A model generated the notes under the pieces. The model saw only the letters and a program-made list of their open reading frames with translations, searched no databases and was not told the origin of the DNA. Made by a program: the position numbers and the translations under genes. Positions 8,651 through 18,335 of a stretch of 64,000 nucleotides of DNA are shown piece by piece. Origin of the DNA: Corynebacterium lubricantis DSM 45231 (GTDB lineage Bacteria > Actinomycetota > Actinomycetes > Mycobacteriales > Mycobacteriaceae); NCBI RefSeq assembly GCF_000379425.1, contig NZ_KB902215.1, forward strand, positions 1 through 64,000. Direction: 5' to 3'. How positions within the stretch are numbered: the stretch's first letter is position 1; each line of letters begins with the position of its first letter.

Positions 8651-9490
8651 ATGACTGTCTTCATCAGTGCACACGAGCTCGCAGACTATATCCGCCACGG
8701 ACAAAACCAGACTGTTATCTCTACTATTTGGGCACCGCTAGAAGGCGAAGCCCATGCAATCTATCAGTCGAACCACATCCCGACCTCCCTGTTTTGTGAT
8801 CCTGCCTATGCACTTGCAGGTATCCCAAGCAGCTTGGATGGGCGCAACCCGATGCCCTCGGTTGGCGCACTGCAGAAGTCAATCAATGCGTGGGGCCTGA
8901 AGAAGGGCCGCCCAGTGGTGGTCTTCGACCCAGGCACGGGCGTTTTTGCAGCGCGCGCCTGGTGGATGCTGCGGTGGGCAGGTATTGAAGAGGTGTACAT
9001 TCTTGACGGTGGCCGCGCCGAGTGGGATCGTCAGGAGCTGCCCACCGTGGGCGGTCCGGGCAATATTTCGGTGGGCTCTGACGTAGTGGTCCAGCCGAAT
9101 TCGCTGCCGACCATCGATATCCACGATGTTAAGCGCTTTGAGGGCACGCTGCTTGATGCCCGCGGTGAGAGCCGTTTCGAGGGTCGTCGCGAGATCTTGG
9201 ACCTGAAGGCGGGCCACATTCCGGGCGCGGTGAACTTGCCGGTCTCAGAGCTCTTCGATGAGCACAATCGGATCCTGCCAACGGATCAAGTACTCGCGCG
9301 TCTCGCGGAGGAGGGCATTGACCACACCACGAACCCGAGTGATGTTGTGACCTATTCGGGCTCCGGTAACCATTCGGCGATGTTGCTTGCGGCAATGGCG
9401 CATGCCGGTCTGCCCATTGTTACCCATTATGTTGGTGGCTGGTCGCAGTGGAGCGCGAATCCCGCTAATCAGGTGGCGCGTCACGTGTAA
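8651..9490 (+). CDS. Rhodanese-type sulfurtransferase with Ser in place of the catalytic Cys
   Basis: This two-domain rhodanese of 279 residues belongs to the thiosulfate or 3-mercaptopyruvate sulfurtransferase family. The N-terminal domain has [19 protein letters not shown]. The C-terminal domain has [12 protein letters not shown] and [10 protein letters not shown]. The active-site loop, normally YCGSGxxA, reads YSGSGNHSA here, so the sulfur-carrying Cys is replaced by Ser. The protein may therefore bind anions or partners without transferring sulfur. TAAGAT (8638-8643) ends seven bases before ATG 8651, which fits a leaderless start; ATG 8642 in the same frame is the alternative. Confidence 0.8.
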   Translation: MTVFISAHELADYIRHGQNQTVISTIWAPLEGEAHAIYQSNHIPTSLFCDPAYALAGIPSSLDGRNPMPSVGALQKSINAWGLKKGRPVVVFDPGTGVFAARAWWMLRWAGIEEVYILDGGRAEWDRQELPTVGGPGNISVGSDVVVQPNSLPTIDIHDVKRFEGTLLDARGESRFEGRREILDLKAGHIPGAVNLPVSELFDEHNRILPTDQVLARLAEEGIDHTTNPSDVVTYSGSGNHSAMLLAAMAHAGLPIVTHYVGGWSQWSANPANQVARHV

Positions 9491-9519
9491 GGGCGGGTGA
9501 GGCGCTAAAGTTCTTGGGT

Positions 9520-10704
9520 GTGGCTTACTTAGCGCTTTTCCTCGCCGTACTCGCTCTCGTGGGAGCGGGCGTCTTGTGGTACTTCGGTTCCCGCGACCCG
9601 CAGCAGCCAACGGATATTGAAGATCCGTTGGACGACTACGCAGAAGAACCTCGCTTAGCGACGACGCTCCCGCCCGCAGAAGAAGAACCACCTGCGGAAG
9701 AACCGGAACCCGAGCCAGAACCGGAACCGGAGCCCGAGCCCGAGCCAGTACTTGAGTCCGAACCCGAACCCGAACCGGAACCGGAGCCCGAGCCCGAGCC
9801 CGAGCCAGTACTTGAGCCAGAACCGGCTCCAGAACCTGAGCCCGCACCGGCACCGGTACCGCGCCCAGTGCGCAGGTCAGGACTCCAACTGCCAGGTTCC
9901 TCACGCCGGGATCGCCGCGCGTGGGCCGAGAGTCACGGCTACGAGTATCAGCGCACCGATAATTACCTCATTGACGAGTGGACTCGCGGAGCTGCGTCTT
10001 CCGGCGTCGCCGCGAAAGATATCGTCTCGGGGGTGTCCTACGGACACGAGACATTATTGATGGATCTTGGCGGCACCAACGTTATGGCCATGCGCACTGG
10101 CGTGGTCAGCGACGTGGTCGTCGATATGCGACGCGATGGATTTAACGCCCAGTCGTCCGATGATCTACTTGAGGTGTCCAAGGTCAGCGGTTTTACCGTG
10201 TACGCCACCGAGGTGGGGCCGGCACAGCGTGCTCTCGACGATCGTGTGCTCATTGCCCTGGAGAACATGCCCGAGGTAGTCAGCGCCGTGTGGTTCGAGT
10301 CCGACTGGGTGCTCGCCCAAACCGAACGCGGCAGCACGCCTGAGGATTGGGATGATATGCTCGCGCCACTCGGCCTACTTGCCGACGCCGCACGTGTCCT
10401 ACCTCCGCAAACCTGGCAGATCCTGGAATTTAATCGCCCCACGCGTGAGATGGGTCAGCCCGTCGTGTTGCCTACGGAAGAAACCCCCGTCGAGGAACCC
10501 GACACCGGTGTTCATATCGTGCGCCCGGAAGAGCCCCTCGAACTGCCGACGCGCACGACCGGCACAGTCCACGGAATCATGGAGCACCATGCCATCGGCG
10601 GCGACGAGGTGGAAGCCATCGCGGACGGAAAAAATGAGGGCCCCGGAAACGACGGAACGCGGATAACCAGGGAACTGAAACCACCGAGTATCTTCGGCGA
10701 CTAA
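9520..10704 (+). CDS. Membrane-anchored protein with a Glu-Pro repeat linker, function unknown
   Basis: An N-terminal membrane helix (about residues 2-21) is followed by an acidic stretch and a long EP-repeat linker (about residues 62-110). Next come a short basic patch and a compact C-terminal region of about 200 residues that I do not recognise. EP linkers of this kind span cell-wall layers in TonB-like proteins, so the C-terminal domain may sit in the envelope; topology is inferred. Start choice: TAAAGT (9506-9511) lies eight bases before GTG 9520, suggesting a leaderless mRNA, while TTG 9514 is the longer option. The gene precedes pyrE by ten bases. Confidence 0.7.
   Translation: MAYLALFLAVLALVGAGVLWYFGSRDPQQPTDIEDPLDDYAEEPRLATTLPPAEEEPPAEEPEPEPEPEPEPEPEPVLESEPEPEPEPEPEPEPEPVLEPEPAPEPEPAPAPVPRPVRRSGLQLPGSSRRDRRAWAESHGYEYQRTDNYLIDEWTRGAASSGVAAKDIVSGVSYGHETLLMDLGGTNVMAMRTGVVSDVVVDMRRDGFNAQSSDDLLEVSKVSGFTVYATEVGPAQRALDDRVLIALENMPEVVSAVWFESDWVLAQTERGSTPEDWDDMLAPLGLLADAARVLPPQTWQILEFNRPTREMGQPVVLPTEETPVEEPDTGVHIVRPEEPLELPTRTTGTVHGIMEHHAIGGDEVEAIADGKNEGPGNDGTRITRELKPPSIFGD
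9702..9843 (+). repeat. Tandem Glu-Pro codon repeats
   Basis: Within the membrane protein gene, GAACCG/GAGCCC-type hexamers alternate. A longer unit ending in GAGCCAGTACTTGAG occurs twice (ending near 9755 and 9816), so the linker has grown by both short and long duplications. Length variation between strains would be expected. Confidence 0.8.
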
Positions 10705-10714
10705 CATATGGCGC

Positions 10715-11269
10715 ATGACTGATAACCGCGTCGATTCCGCAGCAAAAGAAAAGCTCGCCGCCCTGGTCAAGGAGCTGGCCATTGTCCATGGAAAGGTCAC
10801 GCTTTCTTCGGGCAAGGAAGCTGACTACTACGTGGATCTGCGTCGTGCCACCTTGCACCACGAAGCATCCCGCCTGATTGGCACGCTCCTGCGCCAGATC
10901 ACCTCCGACCTGGACTACGTCTCCGTCGGCGGCCTTACCTTGGGCGCCGATCCAGTGGCTACCGCGATCATGCACGCCGAAGGCGACCCGATCGATGCGT
11001 TCGTTGTGCGTAAGGAAGCTAAAAAGCACGGCATGCAGCGCCGCATTGAGGGACCTTCGATCGTCGGCAAGCGAGTGCTCGTTGTCGAAGACACGACCAC
11101 TACCGGTAACTCGCCGCTGACCGCGGTCGAGGCCGTGCGCGCCGAAGGTGCGGAGGTCGTGGCTGTGGCGACGGTCGTGGATCGTGCGACCGGCGCGGAG
11201 CAGGTCATCCGCGACGCTGGCGTGGAGTACCGCTACCTGCTCAGCCTCGAGGACCTCGACCTTGCGTAG
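10715..11269 (+). CDS. pyrE: Orotate phosphoribosyltransferase
   Basis: PyrE joins orotate to PRPP to make OMP, the fifth step of pyrimidine synthesis. The 184-residue protein has the PRPP-binding signature VLVVEDTTTTGNS near residues 126-138 and the catalytic loop KEAKKHG with its lysines. A TAACAT box (10702-10707) lies seven bases before ATG 10715, consistent with a leaderless transcript. The stop codon overlaps the start of the methyltransferase gene by eight bases, so the two are probably translationally coupled. Confidence 0.95.
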   Translation: MTDNRVDSAAKEKLAALVKELAIVHGKVTLSSGKEADYYVDLRRATLHHEASRLIGTLLRQITSDLDYVSVGGLTLGADPVATAIMHAEGDPIDAFVVRKEAKKHGMQRRIEGPSIVGKRVLVVEDTTTTGNSPLTAVEAVRAEGAEVVAVATVVDRATGAEQVIRDAGVEYRYLLSLEDLDLA

Positions 11270-11915
11270 TACCTCCGGGCCGGGCCCGACCGAGTGGGGT
11301 GAAGGTCGCCACGGGGTCGGACCGTGGGAAGGGGAGTGGCCAGAAGATTCGCGTTACGACGAGGCGTTGTTGCGCGAAGGCGATCGTCGCAACGTGGCCG
11401 ATGCCTACCGGTATTGGACGCGCGAGGCGATCATCGCCGACATTGACACGCGGCGCCATTCCTTTCACGTGGCCATTGAGAACTTTGAAAATGACGCGAA
11501 TATCGGCACGGTCGTGCGCACCGCGAATGCGTTTGCCGCGGCTGCGGTGCACATTGTGGGCAAGAAGCGTTGGAACCGGCGTGGCGCGATGGTCACCGAC
11601 CGGTATCAGCACTTGGAGCATCACGCGACTATCGACGACTTAGTGGCCTGGTGTATCGAGCGCGACCTGCCGATTGTGGCGATTGATAATACCCCCGGGG
11701 CGGTTCCGCTCGAGACCGCTGAACTACCGGAAAATTGTATGCTTGTTTTCGGACAAGAAGGACCGGGAGTTACCGCTGAAGCGCAGGGAGCTGCGGTAAT
11801 GACGTGTTCGATCGCACAGTTTGGTTCCACCCGCTCCATCAATGCTGGTGTCGCCGCGGGCATTGCCATGCACGCGTGGGTGCGCCAGCACGCCGACCTG
11901 AAACGATCGTGGTAG
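11262..11915 (+). CDS. SpoU/TrmH-family RNA 2'-O-methyltransferase
   Basis: This protein transfers a methyl group from SAM to a ribose 2'-OH in rRNA or tRNA. All three SpoU motifs are present: ENFENDANIGTVVRTANAF, LVFGQEGPGV and SINAGVAAGIAMHAW, the last forming the trefoil-knot SAM site. TTG 11262, overlapping the pyrE stop, is chosen as start because AGGA lies about ten bases upstream and the protein then begins just before the conserved GPTEWGEGRHGVGPW block. The coding frame extends further upstream inside pyrE but that part is not meaningful. The RNA target is unknown. Confidence 0.88.
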   Translation: MRSTSGPGPTEWGEGRHGVGPWEGEWPEDSRYDEALLREGDRRNVADAYRYWTREAIIADIDTRRHSFHVAIENFENDANIGTVVRTANAFAAAAVHIVGKKRWNRRGAMVTDRYQHLEHHATIDDLVAWCIERDLPIVAIDNTPGAVPLETAELPENCMLVFGQEGPGVTAEAQGAAVMTCSIAQFGSTRSINAGVAAGIAMHAWVRQHADLKRSW

Positions 11916-11966
11916 TTATCACGATATGGTTAATATTAAATAAATTTCCTTCGATTGAGGAGAGTA

Positions 11967-13154
11967 GTGCCTGAGACATGGGCGCACCGCGCCGACCTTG
12001 CTGAATCCGCGATCAATGAGCGTCACGCTTCGCGGCTGTGGGGGCTGCCCCGCACCAACCTCGCGGTGGTAAGTTGGCCACCCACCACCAAGGAGAAGCT
12101 CTTTGGGCATTGGCATTATTGGTGGCAGGCGCACTATATCGATTGCCAGGTCGACGCAGCGCTGCGCCGGGAAACCAAGACCCGTCGCCGGCGCATCTCG
12201 GACACTATTCGCGGGGTAAAAATCCGCAATTTGGGCCGGTTGACGAAGAATCGCTACTTCGATGACAAGGCGTGGATGGCTTTGGCCATGAATCGGGCAG
12301 GTAACCTGAACCGGTTCAAACAACCAAAGCAGCTCGACGAGCTGGAGTTCAACCTCATCGCGGGCATCGATTCCGTCACCGGTGTCCTGCCCTGGCGCGA
12401 GGGCGAGACCTTCTTCAACGTGCCCTCCAATGGTCCCGCGGCGATCATGATGGCCAGGACTGGCCGGCTGGATCAGGCGCGCGAGATCGTGGACTGGATC
12501 TACGATAATTTGCTCGCCGACAACGGGCTTGTGATGGACGGCGTGCGGATGCGCATGCATGGGCCCGAGGTAGTGGACAAGACCTACACCTATAACCAAG
12601 GTGTGCTTCTTGGTGCCTCTCTGGAGATCGTGCTGGCGCTGCGTCAGCGCGCGGGTCTGGGTAAAGATGAGGCCGTGGATTCTTATGACGATGCCTCCAA
12701 GGCCGATGAGTCCATCACGTACGTGACGCATATTCGGTCGTTGATGCAGGCGATCGCGCTGCACATGGCATCTCCCCAGGGTGTGATCCTGGGTGGGGGC
12801 GACGGCGACGGTGGCCTGTTCAAGGGCATCCTGGCCAGGTACCTCGCCGATATCGCGGTGCGCTTGCCGGAGGATTCCCCGGCGAACACAGCGACGAAGA
12901 AGGTGGCGAAGCGCATCGTCCTCGCCTCCGCGGAGTCCGTGTGGAACCATCGCCTCGAGGTCGACGGGCTGCCGATCTTCTCCTCGGACTGGACCCAAGA
13001 TGCCCGCCTGCCGCACAATTATGGGCTCGGTCCGTCGACGGTGCCCGAAGCCATGGGCATGATTCGCATCGACGAGCGTGACCTCTCCGTTCAGTTGTCC
13101 GGGTGGATGTTGCTTGAGGCCGCGGCGCGCGTGAGTGCCAGCGAAGAGGATTAG
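11967..13154 (+). CDS. Glycoside hydrolase family 76-like protein
   Basis: This 395-residue protein resembles GH76 alpha-1,6-mannanases. It has YFDDKAWMALA near residue 100, DSVTGVLPWR, and TYTYNQGVLLGASLEI near residue 210; paired Asp residues in the first motif are the usual catalytic site of the family. No signal peptide is seen, so it is probably cytoplasmic, acting on mannose- or glucose-containing oligosaccharides; the substrate is not known. GTG 11967 is preferred over TTG 11955 because GAGGAGA lies six bases upstream of it. It is transcribed in the same direction as the methyltransferase, 51 bases after it. Confidence 0.75.
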   Translation: MPETWAHRADLAESAINERHASRLWGLPRTNLAVVSWPPTTKEKLFGHWHYWWQAHYIDCQVDAALRRETKTRRRRISDTIRGVKIRNLGRLTKNRYFDDKAWMALAMNRAGNLNRFKQPKQLDELEFNLIAGIDSVTGVLPWREGETFFNVPSNGPAAIMMARTGRLDQAREIVDWIYDNLLADNGLVMDGVRMRMHGPEVVDKTYTYNQGVLLGASLEIVLALRQRAGLGKDEAVDSYDDASKADESITYVTHIRSLMQAIALHMASPQGVILGGGDGDGGLFKGILARYLADIAVRLPEDSPANTATKKVAKRIVLASAESVWNHRLEVDGLPIFSSDWTQDARLPHNYGLGPSTVPEAMGMIRIDERDLSVQLSGWMLLEAAARVSASEED

Positions 13155-13208
13155 AACAACGTGGGAAAAGTGTCACGCCCAATTTCGGGTGCACTTCCCA
13201 AGCCAAAA

Positions 13209-13221
13209 CTTGTTTTACAAG
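13209..13221. promoter_or_regulatory. Short palindrome in the aldolase promoter region
   Basis: CTTGT-TTT-ACAAG is a 5-bp inverted repeat directly before a -10-like CATACT (13223-13228), about 45 bases ahead of the aldolase start. It is placed like an operator, but the regulator is unknown. Confidence 0.3.
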
Positions 13222-13272
13222 GCATACTGGAAAAGAATCTCAACTTTTCGACAATGGAGGATTTTTCAGCTC

Positions 13273-14307
13273 ATGCCTATCGCAACTCCCGAGGTCTACA
13301 ACGCAATGCTGGATCAGGCTAAGGAAGGTGGCTACGCATTCCCAGCCATCAACTGCACCTCTTCCGAGACAATTAACGCTGCCCTGAAGGGTTTCGCCGA
13401 GGCTGAGTCCGACGGCATCATCCAGTTTTCCACTGGTGGCGCAGAGTTCGGCTCTGGCCTGGCAGTCAAGAACAAGGTTGCTGGCGCACAGGCGCTGGCT
13501 GCATTCGCTCACGAGGCAGCAAAGCACTACGGCATCAACGTCGCGCTGCACACCGACCACTGCCAGAAGGAAGTTCTGGACGAGTACGTTCGCCCACTGA
13601 TTGCTATCTCCCAGGAGCGCGTTGACCGCGGCGAGCTGCCACTGTTCCAGTCCCACATGTGGGATGGCTCCGCAGTGCCAATCGCTGAGAACCTGGAAAT
13701 CGCCCAGGAGCTCCTAGAGAAGGCGAAGAACGCCAACATCATCCTCGAGGTTGAGATCGGCGTTGTTGGCGGCGAAGAGGACGGCGTTGAGGCAAAGGCT
13801 GGCGCTAACCTCTACACCACCGAAGAGGACTTCGAGAAGACCATCGATGCACTGGGCACCGGCGAGAACGGCCGTTACCTGCTGGCAGCAACCTTCGGCA
13901 ACGTCCACGGCGTGTACAAGCCAGGCAACGTGAAGCTGCGCCCAGAGATCTTGAAGATGGGCCAGGACGCTGCAATTAAGAAGCTCGGACTGGACGCTTC
14001 CGCGCAGCCATTCGATTTCGTCTTCCACGGTGGCTCCGGCTCCGAGAAGGAAAAGATCGAAGAGGCATTGACCTACGGTGTTATCAAGATGAACGTTGAC
14101 ACCGACACTCAGTACGCTTTCACCCGCCCAATCGTGAGCCACATGTTTGAAAACTACAACGGCGTGCTCAAGGTTGACGGGGAAGTGGGCAACAAGAAGG
14201 TCTACGACCCACGTTCCTACATGAAGAAGGCTGAACAGGGCATGTCCGAGCGCGTCATCGAGTCCTGCCAGGACTTGAAGTCGGCTGGCAAGTCCGTAAC
14301 CAAGTAA
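13273..14307 (+). CDS. fda: Fructose-bisphosphate aldolase, class II
   Basis: This zinc-dependent aldolase splits fructose 1,6-bisphosphate into DHAP and glyceraldehyde 3-phosphate in glycolysis and runs in reverse in gluconeogenesis. The protein has 344 residues, normal for the long class II form. It contains ALHTDHCQK with zinc-binding His, VEIGVVGGEEDGV, and FHGGSGS near residue 255. ATG 13273 follows a GGAGG site; the long upstream extension of the frame is not coding. Codon use is strongly biased, as expected for a highly expressed gene. A strong terminator follows. Confidence 0.97.
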   Translation: MPIATPEVYNAMLDQAKEGGYAFPAINCTSSETINAALKGFAEAESDGIIQFSTGGAEFGSGLAVKNKVAGAQALAAFAHEAAKHYGINVALHTDHCQKEVLDEYVRPLIAISQERVDRGELPLFQSHMWDGSAVPIAENLEIAQELLEKAKNANIILEVEIGVVGGEEDGVEAKAGANLYTTEEDFEKTIDALGTGENGRYLLAATFGNVHGVYKPGNVKLRPEILKMGQDAAIKKLGLDASAQPFDFVFHGGSGSEKEKIEEALTYGVIKMNVDTDTQYAFTRPIVSHMFENYNGVLKVDGEVGNKKVYDPRSYMKKAEQGMSERVIESCQDLKSAGKSVTK

Positions 14308-14320
14308 AACCAGTTCTCTG

Positions 14321-14352
14321 AAAGCTCTCGCGCGACGGCGCGGCAGCTTTTT
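14321..14352 (+). terminator. Terminator after the aldolase gene
   Basis: AAAGCT and CGCGC arms pair with GCGCG and AGCTTT, ending in a T run. The hairpin starts 14 bases after the stop codon. Confidence 0.8.
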
Positions 14353-14405
14353 GCATCGAGTATCCTGTGGTGAGCAGTGATTAAAGGAAGAATCGGGGTG
14401 AGTTC

Positions 14406-15593
14406 ATGGCAAAAGAACGTATGGGCACGCGTGCGCGCTTGCACGCCGTAGACCGCTCGCTGCATTCCCGCATTGCTCGCCTGCGTAAACGCTGGTGGCA
14501 AATTCTCCAGACCGCGCTCGCCGCGGGTGTGGCGTATTGGGTGGCCCAAGAACTCATCGGACACACCACCCCGTTCTTCGCCCCGATTGCGGTGGTGATC
14601 ATCCTGTCGGTCTCCGGTGGAGACAGGGTCAAGCGCGCATTCGAGTTGTCCATGGGCTGCGTCCTCGGCGTGCTCGTGGGCGATCTGCTCATCGCCCCGC
14701 TCGGTGCCGGCGGGTGGCAGATTTCGCTCGCCGTCGGAGTGAGCCTTGCGGTGGCGGGATTCTTCTCCCCATCAGTCCTGGTTAATAACCAAGTTGCCAT
14801 CGGGTCAATCCTGATCGCCACGATCATGCCGCCAGGCTCCGCAAACACCGGCATTGATCGCACCCTCGACGCTGTCGTCGGGTCCGTCATCGCAATCCTG
14901 GTGATCGCGTTTTTGCCGTCCTCGCCGCTGTCGTCGGCACGCCATGAAATAGCCAAGGTGTTGGGTATCGCCTCCTCGGTGCTCGATGACGTGGCGAAGG
15001 GGTTGCGCGATAAGGACGCCGAGCTTATCGACGATGCACTGGCCGCCATTAGAGGCACTCAAAGCGGCATCGATGCCATGCTCGTTGCCACCAAGACGGG
15101 TGCTGAATCGTCGAAAATTTCGCCGTTTCTGTGGGCGACGAGGAGATACGTGCGCTCGCTGGAGCGCATCATCGAGCCCGTGGATAACTCGATTCGAAAC
15201 GTTCGCGTGCTCGCTAGGCGTGCGCATGTCTTGGTCCAGGACGGGGATACCGTCAGCGACCGGCAGATTGAGATCATCGATGCACTGGCGAAGTATTTCC
15301 TGGATTTATCCGATGTCTACGAGGTGAAAACGGAGCTGCGGCAGTCACAGGAGATCCCGATTCTGGTGAATAAACTGCGCCAGCTGGGATCCGAAGCATC
15401 GATGGACGTCATCGAGGAAGACGGAGTGCTCAGTGCCTATGTCATCCTGGCGCAGTCGCGCTCGACCATCGTGGATTTGCTGCAGGTCTGTGGAATGTCG
15501 CGCGAATCCGCCCTGGCCATGCTGACCCCGACCTCAGAGACCCCGGCGTACCCGCCGGAGACCTGGGATAAAAACGACCATGACTCGTTTTAA
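14406..15593 (+). CDS. FUSC / aromatic acid exporter family membrane protein
   Basis: This 395-residue protein has an N-terminal half with about five to six membrane helices containing the FFAPIAVVIILSVSGG and DAVVGSVIAILVIAF segments of the FUSC/ArAE family. The C-terminal cytoplasmic half (about residues 180-395) is helical. Family members export aromatic acids or related compounds. ATG 14406 follows a GGGGTGAG site. The gene meets the PRC-barrel gene tail to tail with only eight bases between stops. Confidence 0.75.
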   Translation: MAKERMGTRARLHAVDRSLHSRIARLRKRWWQILQTALAAGVAYWVAQELIGHTTPFFAPIAVVIILSVSGGDRVKRAFELSMGCVLGVLVGDLLIAPLGAGGWQISLAVGVSLAVAGFFSPSVLVNNQVAIGSILIATIMPPGSANTGIDRTLDAVVGSVIAILVIAFLPSSPLSSARHEIAKVLGIASSVLDDVAKGLRDKDAELIDDALAAIRGTQSGIDAMLVATKTGAESSKISPFLWATRRYVRSLERIIEPVDNSIRNVRVLARRAHVLVQDGDTVSDRQIEIIDALAKYFLDLSDVYEVKTELRQSQEIPILVNKLRQLGSEASMDVIEEDGVLSAYVILAQSRSTIVDLLQVCGMSRESALAMLTPTSETPAYPPETWDKNDHDSF

Positions 15594-15601
15594 GCTGCGG
15601 G

Positions 15602-15961
15602 CTAGTGCTGGGTTGAATAGCCCGACACGTCAGCTAAATTCTCTACCTCGAAATGTTTGAAACACTGGTGCCGGTCGGCAGAGGAGAGATGGCCCTCCAC
15701 TCCAATTTCCGGGGCTTCGTTGAGTTTGTCCTTGGAGAAAGCGACGTGGATCCCGTCGTCTTTGAGGGAGTGCCCACGGAGCGGAACAATTGAGCTCTTC
15801 GCCCCGAACAGGCCGTGCTTGAGGTCGATGAAGTCGGGTTGGCCGGTCTCGTCATTGAGAAAGACGTCCGAGGCGGAGCCGATCTTCTCGCCTTGAGCAT
15901 CGAAAACCGTGGCTTCTAGCAAGGAATCAACGTTGTGAGAAGCAGGATCGGTAGCAGTCAT
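15602..15961 (-). CDS. PRC-barrel domain protein
   Basis: This 119-residue protein consists of one PRC-barrel: LLEATVFDAQGEKIGSASDV, DETGQPDFIDLKHGL and a return strand SIVPLRGHSL. The fold occurs in RimM and photosynthetic reaction-centre H subunits and usually mediates protein or RNA contacts. No catalytic residues are evident. The start ATG 15961 has TAGATT six bases upstream on its strand, suggesting a leaderless mRNA. The gene is separated from the next minus-strand gene by 25 bases. Confidence 0.8.
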   Translation of the reverse strand: MTATDPASHNVDSLLEATVFDAQGEKIGSASDVFLNDETGQPDFIDLKHGLFGAKSSIVPLRGHSLKDDGIHVAFSKDKLNEAPEIGVEGHLSSADRHQCFKHFEVENLADVSGYSTQH

Positions 15962-15986
15962 GATCCCAATCTACTCCTCAGGCTCG

Positions 15987-16973
15987 CTATTCGGGACGAA
16001 CCGCCTGCATATCTCTCAGATGCCGGTAGAAGGTCACTCGCTTGAGCGGGCGGGGGTGATCTACCCCGTCGATGGTGACCAAGATGTCCTTGCCACCCGA
16101 CTGTACGGCGCGGCCGGTTTTCATTCGTGCGCCGTCGACCTGATTGGTGGGCACAGCCTTGCCGCGTGTGCGCCAGCGCAGCAACGCAGTTTCGCTCCAG
16201 CGCTGCAATTCACGAGGGTCGTGCTTGGTCAGCGTGCCATGGCTGACCCGCGGGGTGACCAGGGGTACTGCGGCGATGCCGGGGGCGTCGGTCATGGGCA
16301 CCAGGCGGGCACCGAACTGGCCGTAGAAGCGGGCGTCAGTCTCGGTGCCCTCTGCAGGGTCTTCTTCCGGTTCGGAGCGCAGCACAATCAGGTCGGAATC
16401 GACGACGATTTCTCCGATGTACTCGGGGCTGGATTCTTGGGCAGGGGCGTCGTCGTCAAGCGAAAAACGCGTCAGCGTTGCGGAACCGGCGACCACCGTC
16501 GACGTGTCAGTGCGGATCGTAGGCACCGGGCGCACCTGGCCGTTGAGCGCAGCGTCGAGGGCGTTGTCGGCGGTCAAACCCCAGTTCACGGCGGCGGCAG
16601 AGGTGAAATCTGCCGGCAGGTAGGCGATTTCCATCCACAGGTAGTCGGCGCGCATCATGCGGGTGAGCACGGCAGACAGGGCAGCATCGGAGCCAGCGAC
16701 GACGACGCGAACGGGGTGGTCGAGGGGCTGCGGGGCAAACCCGGGGGTGCCCAGGTGGGCGACGTCGGGCTGCGCTGCGATCTCGTCGAGTGAGGGGGTC
16801 GGGTCGACCGGCAACTCTTCGCGCGCGATCTTATCCAGAAACTTCAGCTCCGCGCGCGTGGGGACCTGTGAGACCTCAACATAATCGGTGACGGGATGAC
16901 GGGCAGTGCCGGTGGCATCCAGTAGCTCGGGGTAGGGCAACGGGCCGCCACACGAAATGAAGATAAGGCGCAT
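15987..16973 (-). CDS. Conserved hypothetical protein divergent from purA
   Basis: This 328-residue protein has an N-terminal MRLIFISCGGPLPYPELL and a middle region VRVVVAGSDAALSAVL reminiscent of a Rossmann-like strand-turn-helix. It also has a basic C-terminus that includes GGKDILVTIDG. No membrane segment or signal peptide is seen. I do not recognise the family. It is divergently transcribed from purA, and its TAGTAT -10 candidate lies eight bases before ATG 16973, so translation is probably leaderless. The frame stays open far upstream through the antisense of purA, which is not coding. Confidence 0.65.
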   Translation of the reverse strand: MRLIFISCGGPLPYPELLDATGTARHPVTDYVEVSQVPTRAELKFLDKIAREELPVDPTPSLDEIAAQPDVAHLGTPGFAPQPLDHPVRVVVAGSDAALSAVLTRMMRADYLWMEIAYLPADFTSAAAVNWGLTADNALDAALNGQVRPVPTIRTDTSTVVAGSATLTRFSLDDDAPAQESSPEYIGEIVVDSDLIVLRSEPEEDPAEGTETDARFYGQFGARLVPMTDAPGIAAVPLVTPRVSHGTLTKHDPRELQRWSETALLRWRTRGKAVPTNQVDGARMKTGRAVQSGGKDILVTIDGVDHPRPLKRVTFYRHLRDMQAVRPE

Positions 16974-17042
16974 GTCGGTAGATACTATCGTGCCTAGTAC
17001 ACTAGCTTTGCACAAGTACATCGATTGATCGGAAGTGATCAT

Positions 17043-18332
17043 ATGGCGGCAATCGTAATCGTCGGCGCACAGTGGGGGGACGAGGGTAAAGGTAAAGCTA
17101 CCGATATCCTCGGTGGTCTCGTCGACTACGTTGTCAAACCCAATGGTGGTAATAACGCAGGTCACACCGTCGTAGTCGGTGGAGAGAAGTACGAACTCAA
17201 GTTGCTCCCGGCCGGCGTTCTCTCGGAGAATTCCGTCCCAATTCTGGGCAACGGCGTGGTAATCAACCTGGAGGCGCTTTTCGAGGAGATCGATGGCCTC
17301 GAAGCTCGCGGCGCGGACGCATCGCGCCTGCGTATCTCGGCGAACGCGCACCTGGTTGCTCCGTACCACCAGACGCTCGACCGCGTGCAGGAACGCTTCC
17401 TGGGCAAGCGCGCGATCGGCACCACCGGCCGCGGCATCGGCCCCACCTACTCCGACAAGGTCGGTCGTGTGGGCATCCGCGTCCAGGACATTTTCGACGA
17501 GTCGATCCTGCGCCAGAAGATCGAATCCGCGCTCGATGTGAAGAACCAGATGCTGGTGAAGATGTACAACCGCAAGGCCATTGAGGTCGACGCGATGGTG
17601 GAGTACTTCCTGGGCTATGCCGATCGCCTGCGCCCGATGGTCATCGACTCGGAATACGTGTTGAACAAGGCACTTGACAAGGGCAAGCACGTGCTCATGG
17701 AGGGCGGCCAGGCCACCATGTTGGATGTGGACCACGGCACCTACCCGTTCGTTACCTCCTCGAACCCCACCGCGGGTGGCGCCTGTGTGGGCGCGGGCAT
17801 CGGCCCCACCCGCATCACTGCTTCCCTGGGCATTATTAAGGCCTACACCACGCGCGTCGGCGCGGGCCCATTCCCCACGGAGCTCTTCGACAAGTGGGGC
17901 GAGTACCTCCAGACCGTCGGCGGCGAGGTCGGCGTGAACACCGGCCGCAAGCGCCGTTGTGGCTGGTACGACTCGGTGATTGCCCGCTACGCCTCCCGCG
18001 TCAACGGTTTCACCGACTACTTCCTGACCAAGCTGGACGTGCTCACCGGCATCGGCGAGATCCCCATCTGCGTGGCCTACGACGTGGACGGTGTGCGCCA
18101 CGACGAGATGCCGCTGACCCAGTCCGATTTCCACCACGCCGAGCCAATCTTCGAAACCATGCCTGCCTGGGATGAAGACATCACCGAGTGCCGCACCTTT
18201 GAGGAGCTGCCTCAGAAGGCCCAGGATTATGTCCTGCGCCTCGAAGAGCTCTCTGGCGCACCGATCAGCTACATCGGCGTGGGTCCGGGCCGTGATCAGA
18301 CGATTATCCGCCACGACGTGATGGAGCGCTAA
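17043..18332 (+). CDS. purA: Adenylosuccinate synthetase
   Basis: PurA condenses IMP with aspartate using GTP, the first committed step to AMP. The 429-residue length is standard. The GTP loop WGDEGKGK is at residues 12-19, and the later motifs NAGHT and [10 protein letters not shown] are present. ATG 17043 is preceded by GGAAG, whereas the earlier in-frame ATG 17025 would add six non-conserved residues. purT follows three bases after the stop, so purA and purT form a small purine operon. Confidence 0.97.
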   Translation: MAAIVIVGAQWGDEGKGKATDILGGLVDYVVKPNGGNNAGHTVVVGGEKYELKLLPAGVLSENSVPILGNGVVINLEALFEEIDGLEARGADASRLRISANAHLVAPYHQTLDRVQERFLGKRAIGTTGRGIGPTYSDKVGRVGIRVQDIFDESILRQKIESALDVKNQMLVKMYNRKAIEVDAMVEYFLGYADRLRPMVIDSEYVLNKALDKGKHVLMEGGQATMLDVDHGTYPFVTSSNPTAGGACVGAGIGPTRITASLGIIKAYTTRVGAGPFPTELFDKWGEYLQTVGGEVGVNTGRKRRCGWYDSVIARYASRVNGFTDYFLTKLDVLTGIGEIPICVAYDVDGVRHDEMPLTQSDFHHAEPIFETMPAWDEDITECRTFEELPQKAQDYVLRLEELSGAPISYIGVGPGRDQTIIRHDVMER

Positions 18333-18335
18333 CAC

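Noticed and set aside
9702-9843. Regular short repeats that might suggest a CRISPR array
   Set aside because: The repeats are in-frame Glu-Pro codons without spacers, inside a coding sequence.
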